Positions 1 through 8,233 of a stretch of 64,000 nt of DNA are shown piece after piece. The translations under genes were made by a program, and so were the position numbers. The notes under the pieces were generated by a model. It searched no databases. It was given only the letters and a program-made list of their open reading frames with translations, and was not told the origin of the DNA. Origin of the DNA: CAUZIZ01 sp965219005 (lineage in GTDB: Bacteria > Acidobacteriota > UBA6911 > RPQK01 > JAJDTT01); the NCBI GenBank assembly GCA_965219005.1, contig CBDCMS010000004.1, positions 1,798,001 to 1,862,000 of the forward strand, written 5' to 3'. The stretch's first letter is position 1; every line of letters begins with the position of its first letter.

Positions 1-236
1 TTTCGCCTGGCCGTGTGAACGAACGGTGCAACTGCGAGGCCGACCCCGGTGATCGAGAACAGCTCTCGCCGGGAAAGTCTTCCGACCGTCATCTCATTCT
101 TCTTCTCTTTATGGTCTTTCCCTCCGCTGTATCGACGAGTCATTCTTGGCACAGAATGGGGAGTCGGCACCTACAGGCCTGGTTGCGATCGGGCAAGGGG
201 AGTCGGTTCGGGTTCCAGGTGGTGAACCGAGTAGAG

Positions 237-385
237 CTAAACCAACTCCGGTATCGGTACGCCGGTGGTGTCATCAAAGGAGTTGGCGATCTTCAAGGGA
301 CGCCCGATGGGGTGCATGTACTCCTTGCGCCAATCGATGCCGAAAGCCTTGTAGACGGTGGCAAAGAGGTCCCCCATGGAGGGCC
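237..385 (-). pseudogene. 3' remnant of a DUF1501-family gene
   Basis: On the minus strand the last ~48 codons before the TAG at 237-239 read as the typical C-terminus of DUF1501 proteins: a GDLFATVYKAFGIDW segment, then a Gly-Arg-Pro loop and a terminal PIPELV. The intact DUF1501 protein at 43194-44534 has the equivalent tail (FATLYQNLGIDIS, then PLPELI). The rest of the gene is absent. Upstream in this frame the DNA is the dioxygenase gene read out of frame, so this is a relic joined to another gene at about 375-385. It probably marks a deletion that removed a former DUF1501 gene; an assembly join is the alternative. Confidence 0.7.
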
Positions 386-1167
386 AAGGCGTAGCCCTGG
401 CGGACCAGGCTGGGATTGACGCGGGCAAGAAGACGCCCATCTTGGTGGCGGAACATGGGGACCTCGGAGACCTTGGGAGCACCTTCGGCGTGCTCGGCCT
501 GCCGGTCCCACAACATGGGCTGGTAGAGCCGCTCCAGCAAGCGCGGCTCGGTTTCCAGCAGTCGGTCGTGAACGGCCACCAGGCTGCAGAAGCGGCTGAT
601 TCCGCCCTCCGAAGCGGCATGAATACAGAGGAGCGCGACGTACGATGGAGGGGCCATTCCGAAGGCGTTGTCGGTGTGAAAGACCAGCTCGACGCTGGTG
701 TAGGACGCACGCACACCGTAGCCGTACTCCATCCCCTTGTCGGTGACGTCGTAGAGCATCGTGCCGTCCCATTTCTGGGCCACCTGATGTCCGATGAGAC
801 TCCCCAGGGCCCAGGAGACGGCCAGGGCGGTTTCGTGCTCCTTCTCGTCCAGGGGGAGTCGGTCCAGGACGACGACCCCGATACCATGGTCCAGCCGGTT
901 CCTGGCCTCGGCCATCAGCTGGCGCAGGTGGGGGATCTGGAAGTGATCCGCCTGGCGGAGTGTCACCGGAAGGGGAGAGTTGCGAATCTCGTCACAGATC
1001 CCCGCCAGTTCCAGTCGCGCCTGCTCGTCCAACTCCAGAATGCAGCTTGATGGATCGATCTCAGGCGAGCGCCAGACGCGCGTGGTGTCTCCCAACGGAG
1101 TGGTGGGGACCGCGGAAGGTTTTCCGCCGACCCGAATACGCTCATCGTCGCGTGCGCGCCCCTTCAT
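274..1167 (-). CDS. truncated TauD/TfdA-family Fe(II)/2-oxoglutarate dioxygenase
   Basis: The protein resembles TauD/TfdA dioxygenases, which hydroxylate small substrates using Fe(II) and 2-oxoglutarate. The first metal-binding pair is visible as HTD in VFHTDNAFG near residue 163, after the usual N-terminal double-psi region with LGSLIGHQV. The start is the ATG at 1165-1167, which overlaps the TGA of the upstream propeller gene as ATGA, so the two are probably translationally coupled. From about position 385 the reading continues out of frame into a DUF1501 3' end. The distal His and Arg of the active site (usually in a GDLxFxNNxxxLHxR-like segment) are therefore missing. The first ~260 residues look genuine, the last ~35 are foreign. 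The product is probably inactive. Confidence 0.7.
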   Translation of the reverse strand: MKGRARDDERIRVGGKPSAVPTTPLGDTTRVWRSPEIDPSSCILELDEQARLELAGICDEIRNSPLPVTLRQADHFQIPHLRQLMAEARNRLDHGIGVVVLDRLPLDEKEHETALAVSWALGSLIGHQVAQKWDGTMLYDVTDKGMEYGYGVRASYTSVELVFHTDNAFGMAPPSYVALLCIHAASEGGISRFCSLVAVHDRLLETEPRLLERLYQPMLWDRQAEHAEGAPKVSEVPMFRHQDGRLLARVNPSLVRQGYALALHGGPLCHRLQGFRHRLAQGVHAPHRASLEDRQLL

Positions 1168-2726
1168 GGCTGCTTTTTCGAGAAGCGAAACGAATAGAGA
1201 TTCGCGTCCTGCAGCTGGATCCTCATCCGTACGGGTCTTCCAGTCAATGGGCTGACGTCTGTGCCTGACCTCCACGAGACAACGCGGTCCAACTGGTCAC
1301 CGAACTGGGGATCGCAATCGGCCAGCGAATACCCGGGGATCGGATTGCCGTCCGCGCCTTGAAGCTCGATGCGCACGGTACCGGTTGCCGAGGTGGAGAA
1401 GTTGATCTCCAGTCGGGAGCCGTCGACTCTCAGCGGCCTGGTGATCAGCTCGCCTCCACTGAGGGGTGCCTGTGCCGACACGAAGCCATCCAGGCGAAGG
1501 GTGTAGCGGCGGACGCTGGTATAAGAACCCTCCCAGTAACCCTCCGTAGCGTAGAACGAGATTTCGTCCGGGGCGTCTTCGAGATCCGATCTGGTCTGGA
1601 TCATGCCCCAGAAGACGAAGTTGTCGCCGTAGGTCCACGTGTCCTTGCGTGACGGCCCAGGGCGGATGAAGGCCTCTCCCCAGCGGTGGAACGTGATGCC
1701 GTCGCGGCTCGTCATGAACGCCGTATCGGTCACCGTGGTGCCGAAACGCGGGTGGCGTGCCGAACGATATCGGCGCTCTTCCAGGTTGGGCAGCTGGGTC
1801 ATCGACGGCGACCAGCCCCGGTCGTTGTAGCGCATGGGGAATCCCATGAGGATGTGGGGCGCCCGGTAGTAGGGCTGGACCTGATTGGTGTAGAGGGCCT
1901 GCTCGGTGGCCCCCGGATACTGGAGCCACTGCGGCTCCGGAAATTTCCCCGGGTCCCTGGAGGCCGCGGTCATGATGCCCCGGACCCCCTGGTCGAACTC
2001 ACGGTGATACTCCCGGTAGACCCCATGGACCGAATCCCAGAAAATGAGATTCTGGGAGTCGAAGGCTCCAGTGGTCGTAAAGGGCTCCCGGCTCCTCAAC
2101 CGAAAGTGGATTCCGTCGGCCGAGACCAGCAGGAAGAGCCCTCGGGGCTTGTTGCCCATGAGGACAATCTTGTAGCGCTCCCCGGGAGGGCAGTCGGGGT
2201 TTGTGTCCTTGAGGGTGGCCGAGAGGGAGGGCCTGCCCCCGATCTCACGCACCATCTCCTCATTCAGGATGAGGTTGTTCCTGGTGGAGCCCCGAAACTC
2301 CACGATGCCCAGCTCGGGACGGGTGAAGTGGATGCCGTCCCTGCTCTCGGCCAGACAGAGCGTCTCCCAGGAGCGCTTTTCTGTCTCATAGATCCTGGAG
2401 TTGGGATGATGGCCGCCGCGATAGTACATCCGGACGCGGTCGCCATCCTGGAGGATGCTCTGGAAGCTGCTTGCGTTGCCCTCCCAGGGGGCGTCGGTTC
2501 GAAACACGATCTCACGGCGCACGGGTCGATGCAGCGCGAGCCTCACGCCATCGAGCCGTTCAATCAAATGGCGGTCCACCAGCAGCTCGCGCCTCGAGCC
2601 GATGTCGATGACCGGGGCGGCTTCGGCGGCCCGGACCCGGGTCCGGAGGGCGGTCGAGGTGGCCAGAGCGGCCCCTCCCGTCAGTCTAAGCCAGTGACGT
2701 CTTGAAAAGTGAATCTTGCTCATCAT
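1164..2726 (-). CDS. secreted glycosidase-like beta-propeller protein (paralog A)
   Basis: About 520 residues beginning with a twin-arginine-like leader (SRRHWLRLTGG, then an Ala-rich stretch). The mature part opens with IGSRRELLVDRHLIERL and carries WEG, MYYRGG and AESRDGIHF segments typical of five-bladed propeller proteins related to the GH32/GH43/GH130 fold. A C-terminal beta-rich module ends in PVRMRIQLQDANLYSFRF. The same architecture recurs at 2948, 9615, 22628 and 27395. I chose the ATG at 2724-2726 because GAGGAG lies five bases upstream; a second ATG follows at once. The stop overlaps the dioxygenase start. An extracellular or periplasmic role in glycan processing is inferred from the fold; substrate and catalytic residues cannot be assigned. 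Confidence 0.75.
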   Translation of the reverse strand: MMSKIHFSRRHWLRLTGGAALATSTALRTRVRAAEAAPVIDIGSRRELLVDRHLIERLDGVRLALHRPVRREIVFRTDAPWEGNASSFQSILQDGDRVRMYYRGGHHPNSRIYETEKRSWETLCLAESRDGIHFTRPELGIVEFRGSTRNNLILNEEMVREIGGRPSLSATLKDTNPDCPPGERYKIVLMGNKPRGLFLLVSADGIHFRLRSREPFTTTGAFDSQNLIFWDSVHGVYREYHREFDQGVRGIMTAASRDPGKFPEPQWLQYPGATEQALYTNQVQPYYRAPHILMGFPMRYNDRGWSPSMTQLPNLEERRYRSARHPRFGTTVTDTAFMTSRDGITFHRWGEAFIRPGPSRKDTWTYGDNFVFWGMIQTRSDLEDAPDEISFYATEGYWEGSYTSVRRYTLRLDGFVSAQAPLSGGELITRPLRVDGSRLEINFSTSATGTVRIELQGADGNPIPGYSLADCDPQFGDQLDRVVSWRSGTDVSPLTGRPVRMRIQLQDANLYSFRFSKKQP

Positions 2727-2947
2727 GCGTTCTCCTCGATTCGTCAGGTGACGGTCCCCGCCAAGGCAAGCAGTCGGTAGCTCCAAAGACGCCGGCGCTC
2801 CGGCAGATTGTCAGTGTCGCGATCGCCGCAGTCAGTGACAACCGGCAGCGGACAACTCTCCGGTCCGGTCGCCCCCTCCTCTTCACCTGTCCACTCGGAT
2901 ATAGTGGCGACTTCGATCCTTGTCTAGATCGTACAGGAGGGAAGCCC

Positions 2948-4675
2948 ATGCGCCTAATTCTGCTGGTACTGGGCCTGGCTCAAACAGCCTGGTCCAGCTC
3001 CCAGACTGGAGAGGCTCGAGATCAGGCCCTGGTTCAGTACAAGTTCCTGCTCATTGACGACCAGCCTCTTCTCGAGACCCACAAGTTGCAACGGACGGTC
3101 AACCAGGCAGAGAAAAGGCGCGATCCCGTGATGCGTCTGGATGCCCCCTGGGAGACAGACCGGGACATGCTCAACACGGTCCATGTCAAATACGACCAGG
3201 AAGAGGACATCTTCAAGATGTGGTACACGCTCATGCGTTGGGAGGGAAAGACGGCAGATGGTCCACGAGGCGTCGCCTATGCCACCAGCGAGGATGGGCT
3301 GAGGTGGAGCAAGCCGGTCCTGGGATTGGTGGAATCCAATGGGTCTCGAGAGAACAACATGATCTTTCCCTTCATGCACCACATTGGCTATTCCATTCTC
3401 AAGGATCACAGCGACGTGCCAGCGCGGCGCTACAAGATGATCTTTGACGCCTTCGGGGAGGAGTCCAGGTGGGCCGGGCACCATGTGACCTTGAATCTGG
3501 CGTACTCCCACGATGGTCTCGACTGGGAGCGCCCACGACACGTGAACCCCGTCATGAGGGGCATCAGTGATGCCAACTTCACCCTCTTCTACGACGAGGA
3601 CCGACGCAAATATGTCCTCATGACCCGGCGGGTGCCCAATGCTCCCCGCGACATCTCCCAGTACGAGAGCTACGACCTGGTCAACTGGGAGGACAAGGGC
3701 AGGGTGCTGGTGGCAGGCGACGAACTGGATCCTCCCCAGCTCTACAACATCTACGATATGCCCGTCTTCCGCTACGAGGACTTCTTCCTTGGCATGATCA
3801 ATCCCTACTATACCCACCCCTTCGCTCCCACCTACGGGGCGTATCACAAACCTCCCGACTATCCCAAGGGCAAGCTCGGACAGCTGGAGATCGCTCTCGC
3901 CTACAGCCGCGACGCCCAGAAGTGGCACCGTCCCGACGACCGTTCTCCGGTGGTTCCCATCGGCGAAGTGGGAGACCAGGATGGAGGGATGCTATACCCA
4001 GCCGAGAACCCCGTGGTGAAGGACGGGGAGACCTGGATCTACTTCACGGCGAGTCGCTGGAACCATCGCTGGTGGGACTGGCTCAGCCACGACCTGGCCC
4101 AGGAAGATATGCGCGATGTGGCCGCCCTCATGGTGGCTCGTATGCCCGAAGATCACTGGGTTTCCCTGGACGCCGGAGCGGATGAGGGCTGGCTACTGAC
4201 CAAGCCGTGGGGTCCTCCATACCAGATCTTCGTGAATGCAGACGCCCAGGGAGGGTCCATCGAAGCCGAGTTAATCACTCCCTACGGCGATCCAATCGCT
4301 GGTTTCACCCGGGCGGAGGCTGTCCCGATCCGGGCAGACGGTGCCGCCCACGAGCTCACCTGGAAGAGCGGGAGATCTCCCTATGATCTGAGTGTGGAGG
4401 AGTTCGGGGGAGTGTGCCTCAAGCTCTATGTGACCCGGGCCAAGGTCTACTCCTGGACCTATACGCTGCCCGATCCCGACGGTGCTCTGGCCCGTCAGAA
4501 GGCGAACCGGCGCTGGCTGCGTGTGATCCGGCATCAGTCCGACCAGTGGGGTCTGAAGTCCACAGAGCCAGCTACAGGAGTTCCCTCTCATCCTCGCCAC
4601 CAGGACAATCCCGCCACAGGTCAGGGCGGTTTCTCGCAAGAGATGCAGAAGTCCCTTCGGGAGAAAGCCCGGTAG
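2948..4675 (+). CDS. secreted glycosidase-like beta-propeller protein (paralog B)
   Basis: 575 residues. The ATG at 2948 is preceded by a strong AGGAGGGA at 2933-2940 and followed by a Sec-type leader (MRLILLVLGLAQTAWSSS). The body has the family signatures YKFLLIDDQPLLE, PWETDRDM, MWYTLM, TSEDGLRW and ENNMIFPFMH. It is a divergent member: the C-terminal module lacks the usual VRLRFVMRDA ending and instead has LKLYVTRAKVYSWTYTLPDP followed by ~55 extra residues rich in Arg, Gln and Pro. It is divergently transcribed from paralog A across ~220 bp that must hold both promoters. Function is inferred to be glycan cleavage or binding outside the cytoplasm. Confidence 0.75.
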   Translation: MRLILLVLGLAQTAWSSSQTGEARDQALVQYKFLLIDDQPLLETHKLQRTVNQAEKRRDPVMRLDAPWETDRDMLNTVHVKYDQEEDIFKMWYTLMRWEGKTADGPRGVAYATSEDGLRWSKPVLGLVESNGSRENNMIFPFMHHIGYSILKDHSDVPARRYKMIFDAFGEESRWAGHHVTLNLAYSHDGLDWERPRHVNPVMRGISDANFTLFYDEDRRKYVLMTRRVPNAPRDISQYESYDLVNWEDKGRVLVAGDELDPPQLYNIYDMPVFRYEDFFLGMINPYYTHPFAPTYGAYHKPPDYPKGKLGQLEIALAYSRDAQKWHRPDDRSPVVPIGEVGDQDGGMLYPAENPVVKDGETWIYFTASRWNHRWWDWLSHDLAQEDMRDVAALMVARMPEDHWVSLDAGADEGWLLTKPWGPPYQIFVNADAQGGSIEAELITPYGDPIAGFTRAEAVPIRADGAAHELTWKSGRSPYDLSVEEFGGVCLKLYVTRAKVYSWTYTLPDPDGALARQKANRRWLRVIRHQSDQWGLKSTEPATGVPSHPRHQDNPATGQGGFSQEMQKSLREKAR

Positions 4676-4867
4676 TTCGTTGCACGTCGTGTGTACTGAG
4701 TTGATGGATCCTGGAAATCAACCCCTGCGTGGCCGGTTCGCCAGGAGCACTGAAGCTCACCTTCTATCTCTCGTACTCGTTTGGGAATCCGAAGGCACCG
4801 TGTTGGCCTCTGGAGGCCATAGCGATGTGGGGATGGTTGTTCCCAAGGCACTGAGAGGGCTCCTTGA

Positions 4868-5020
4868 GAAGAGCGCACGGCGGTCTCCCTCGTCGTGCCG
4901 AGTTCGGCCGGCCACATCGATCAAGACGCAGAGGGCACTTATGAGTTCGTGCACCTGCCCGGGCAAGATGTGTCGCGCGTGCTGAGAAACCTGGGCTTGC
5001 GCAAAGGACACACACGGTGA
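4868..5020 (+). pseudogene. uncharacterised coding remnant in the 4676-5046 gap
   Basis: The gap after paralog B holds a 50-codon open stretch bounded by a TGA at 4865-4867 and a TGA at 5018-5020. It reads like the C-terminal tail of a real protein (TAVSLVVPSSAGHIDQ, then a YEFVHLPGQDVSRVLRNLG segment). It has no credible start codon or ribosome site. I do not recognise the family. The rest of the gap (4676-4864) shows nothing I can name. Confidence 0.25.
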
Positions 5021-5046
5021 ACCGTCTTCGTACGGAAGGCCTGGAC

Positions 5047-5229
5047 CTAGCCCGCATTTCTCATCGCTGGTCTGCTGCGTCGCCGCAATCATCCGCCCTG
5101 GCTGCGTTACGCTCCGTCGGCCTCCTCGACGTACTGCACGAGTACGACTGCGGGGGCCTCGGTCGCAAGCCTTGCCAGGACGGCCCTTGCGGCGCCTCGC
5201 TACGACAAGCGATGAGAAATCCGGGCTAG
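5047..5229. mobile_element. MITE-like element with 22-bp terminal inverted repeats
   Basis: The segment begins CTAGCCCGCATTTCTCATCG (5047) and ends with the reverse complement (AGCGATGAGAAATCCGGGCTAG, 5208-5229) with one mismatch. The outermost CTAG on each side could be part of the inverted repeat or a palindromic 4-bp target duplication. At ~183 bp with no plausible transposase gene, it fits a non-autonomous miniature element. Its right end lies exactly at the 3' end of the DUF305/LVIVD gene and supplies that gene's TAG stop. Confidence 0.65.
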
Positions 5230-7703
5230 CGCAGCCCTGCCGCGATCCCGCTCAACGTCTCGACTAGAGCCGACCGGCGCGTTTGAGCGATGGCGTCGCC
5301 CGCGTCTTGTCCTGCGAGCTTCTCCGCCAGCGACTCCAGCCCGGCGGCCAGCTGCTCGTCGCGTGCGCCGTCTCTCAGCTGCGCTTGTGAGCGATCGAGT
5401 GCCTTGGCCAAGTCGGCCGCCAGCCACTTCGACAGCGCTCTGCCGCGGGTGAGCTGGTCCAGGTAGGCTCGGGCGACCACCGGCTCCGCCGGCCAGGTGA
5501 CTCGGATCTGCTGCTGAGGGTTGAAGAGGTCGTCCTGGTCGGCCAGGGCCGCCGCGGCGATCTCGTTCTCGGTGAGATACTGGCTGGATACGAGCGCCAG
5601 GACGTCCAGCCCGCGGGCGATCTCGGTGCCGTAGATGCGGCCGTCGTACCAGTAGGTCGACCAGTACCCACCCATGACCAGTTCCTCGGCGTCGATGGGC
5701 CCACGGTCGAAGTAGGCGATCTCGACCGGGTTGGCCGAGTCCGTGAAGTCGAGCACCGAGAGACCGCCCTGGTACCAGGCCTGGGCGAAGATATCGCGGC
5801 CCGGCACGGGCACGATGGAGCCGTTGTGTGCGACGCAGTTCTCCTGCTCCAGCTGCGGTGCCGGCATCTTGTAGTAGGCCCGGAACTCGAGCTGGTCCCC
5901 GACGATGTCGTAGATCGCGTCCGCCCCCCAGTCCAGAGGGTCATAAGCGCGGCAGCGCGGACGACTGCCGCCGCCCCACTCGTCGGTGAAGATCACCTTC
6001 GTCCCGTCGTTGTTGAAGGTCGCCGAGTGCCAGTACGCGAAGCCCTTGTCGACCACCTCGTCGATGCGCTTGGGGTTCAGCGGATCGGAGATGTCGAACA
6101 GGATGCCGTTCCCCGAGCAGGCGCCGGCGGCGATGGCGCGCTCGGGGAAGACGGTGATGTCGTGGCAGTGATCGGTCCTCTTGGTCTCCTGGGTCTTGTC
6201 GCCGTGGTCGCCACCCTTCCACAGGCCTGCCAGGCGGCCCTCCTGGGGATCGGCGAACACCGCCGGGCTGGCCACGATGCGCGCCGCGGCGGGTCGGTCC
6301 ACCGGGATCTCGATGACGTCGATGCGGAACAGGGCCGTGCGATCGTCGCCGGGAGTCTCGTCGATACAGCCCGCCAGTTCCTCCTCGTCGCGGATGGACG
6401 AGGTGCCGGAGTTGTAGACGATGATCTTGTCGTCTTGGTCACGGCCGTCCATGTGGGGTCCGGAGACGACCGAATGCGTGTGCGAGCCGCGGCAGGTCTG
6501 CACCGCGCCCACCTGAATGGGTCGGGTCAGATCGCTGATGTCCAGGATGCGAAGCCCTCGGAAGCGCTCGGGGCTGACGTCCTCGCTGACGCCCTCGAGT
6601 CCGCAGTCGAGCCGCCCGCGCGTCTGCTCGACCGACATGATCAACAGGTCGCCGACGATTGAGACGTCACCCTGCCCGCCCGGGCAGACCACGGAGCTCA
6701 TCAACACCGGCCGCCCCCCGTCGGTCAGCCGATAGATGTTGAAGCCGTGGTAGTTGCCGACCGCCATGACGTCGCCGGCGAAGGCCATGTCGGTGTTGGC
6801 AAAGCTCAGGCGCGGCGCACGGTCTTGGTCGTCCTTCTTCTTATCCTGGGCGGGATCCCCGCCGTCCTCGGCGGTCGCGGCGCCGAGTTCCTTGGCCTCC
6901 TCCTTGTCCTTCTCGGGACGTTTCGGTGGCAGCCCCGCAGGGTTGGCGGGATCGAAGAAGCCTCTCGGCTTTGGCAGCGAGGCGATCAGCTCCAGGTGGA
7001 GCAGCGCCTGGCCGGGTTCTTCGAAGCCGGGGGTCAAAGTCGCCCGCGGGTCATCGGACAGCGAAACGATCAGCGCGTTCATGCGCTCGATCTCAGCCTT
7101 CTGGTCATTGGTGACGTCGCTGGTGAACTCGAACAGCACCGGGTCGTAAGCCGAGCCTGGCTGCTCGAGCAGTTCCTCGACCATCTTCACGGCACCCGCG
7201 TGGTGCGTGATCATGAGCTTCAGAAACAACCGGTCGAATGCCGTGCTCTTCGATGACGCCAGCTCGGCCATCTCCTCCGGCGTCGCCATGCCAGCCATCT
7301 TGTGGGAGGTCTGCATCGCATGATGTGCGGTGGGATCGGGCACAGGCAGCCCCCGGTCGCGCAGCCACTGCTGCATTGACTCGATCTCGTCTCCCTGCGA
7401 GGCGTCAATACGCCCGGCAACGTCAATCAGCTCGGGCCGGTTCGTGCGGTCGGCCACCAGCGCGGACATCTGGAGGGCCTGATGATGGTGCGGGATCATG
7501 TCCGTCATGAACCGGACGTCGTCCGGGGAATGGCTGGTGTCGGCGATCTCGGTAGCCTCGTCGGGGCTCAGCTCCCGCGCCGGCTCCCCCGGCGCCCCCG
7601 GCTGGATAATGGGCACCTGGGCCAGGCATGGTGCAACGCCCGCGAACACCAAGCCCGCGGCGCAGGGAAGAAACCGAGCGAGGGAATCGGAAAGACTGTT
7701 CAT
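5226..7703 (-). CDS. secreted DUF305 + LVIVD-repeat propeller protein
   Basis: 825 residues with a Sec leader ending near LVFAGVAPCLAQ. Residues ~50-200 form a DUF305 domain with paired histidines in FMTDMIPHHHQAL and LMITHHAGAVKMVEELL; relatives of this domain bind copper or other metals in the periplasm. A charged linker (~260-300, rich in Asp, Glu, Lys) is followed by LVIVD-type propeller repeats (LRILDISDLTRPIQVG, ILFDISDPLNPKRIDE, LSVLDFTDSANPVEIA). The C-terminal ~100 residues are helical. The stop codon lies inside the inverted-repeat element at 5047-5229, so the original C-terminus may have been slightly different. A metal-binding or cell-surface role is inferred from the domains. Confidence 0.8.
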   Translation of the reverse strand: MNSLSDSLARFLPCAAGLVFAGVAPCLAQVPIIQPGAPGEPARELSPDEATEIADTSHSPDDVRFMTDMIPHHHQALQMSALVADRTNRPELIDVAGRIDASQGDEIESMQQWLRDRGLPVPDPTAHHAMQTSHKMAGMATPEEMAELASSKSTAFDRLFLKLMITHHAGAVKMVEELLEQPGSAYDPVLFEFTSDVTNDQKAEIERMNALIVSLSDDPRATLTPGFEEPGQALLHLELIASLPKPRGFFDPANPAGLPPKRPEKDKEEAKELGAATAEDGGDPAQDKKKDDQDRAPRLSFANTDMAFAGDVMAVGNYHGFNIYRLTDGGRPVLMSSVVCPGGQGDVSIVGDLLIMSVEQTRGRLDCGLEGVSEDVSPERFRGLRILDISDLTRPIQVGAVQTCRGSHTHSVVSGPHMDGRDQDDKIIVYNSGTSSIRDEEELAGCIDETPGDDRTALFRIDVIEIPVDRPAAARIVASPAVFADPQEGRLAGLWKGGDHGDKTQETKRTDHCHDITVFPERAIAAGACSGNGILFDISDPLNPKRIDEVVDKGFAYWHSATFNNDGTKVIFTDEWGGGSRPRCRAYDPLDWGADAIYDIVGDQLEFRAYYKMPAPQLEQENCVAHNGSIVPVPGRDIFAQAWYQGGLSVLDFTDSANPVEIAYFDRGPIDAEELVMGGYWSTYWYDGRIYGTEIARGLDVLALVSSQYLTENEIAAAALADQDDLFNPQQQIRVTWPAEPVVARAYLDQLTRGRALSKWLAADLAKALDRSQAQLRDGARDEQLAAGLESLAEKLAGQDAGDAIAQTRRSALVETLSGIAAGLR

Positions 7704-7981
7704 ACGTTTTGTCCTTTGCCTTCCTGGGGAGTCTTGAGCTCGTATACGCCCATTCTAACCTTGTGGTGTATGGCAAGTTCGCCGTCTACATCCAGGGTGG
7801 CATCCACCAAGGCCTCTGACTACGCTGACCTCACCGGCGTGGCTCGCCTTGCCTGGGCATTGTCAAGTTGACGGGTGCCAAGAGATCCTGAGACACACGA
7901 ATACGTCAGCTCTAGTCTGACGTTGCTGCGCAGCCATCGCCACAGTTCCAGATAGACGGGCCAGTGATTGAGAGTTTTCCT

Positions 7982-8156
7982 GTAATAGCTTAGATCTGAC
8001 CATCCAAACAGTGTCAGAGTGGACTCTCCTGACCGGCGGCTTCCGCCTGGTGAAAGCCGCCGTCGGCTTGCGATCAAATCGAGCGGCGGTGTGATAGCGC
8101 AGATCTGACCGCAACAACGGTCTCAGGGTAGATCGCCCCTGAATGACCGGTTCCGA
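7982..8156. repeat. degenerate ~62-bp direct repeat in the 7704-8233 gap
   Basis: The gap upstream of the DUF305 gene holds two related segments, ~7982-8043 and ~8091-8156. Both contain TAGC, then AGATCTGACC, then a GTCTCAG- or GTGTCAG-like core, then CCTGA and ACCGG. A short GC-rich segment of the type AAGCCGCCGTCGG lies between them, and similar text recurs near 14285-14340. No coding signal was found. It may be decayed intergenic mobile DNA. The remainder of the gap shows nothing recognisable. Confidence 0.4.
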
Positions 8157-8233
8157 CCTTAGAAGCGGACGTTCAGATTTGCGGCGGTACAACATCCGAA
8201 TCACATCGCCGTCGCGAAAGACCGTGACGTGGC

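Noticed and set aside
15..419. Plus-strand open frame at the window start
   Set aside because: It overlaps the minus-strand DUF1501 and dioxygenase pieces and has no motif; the first ~236 bases hold nothing I can support.
1686..2705. Long open frame on the plus strand opposite propeller paralog A
   Set aside because: It is a mirror of a well-supported gene with leader, ribosome site and family motifs; the plus-strand protein has no recognisable pattern.
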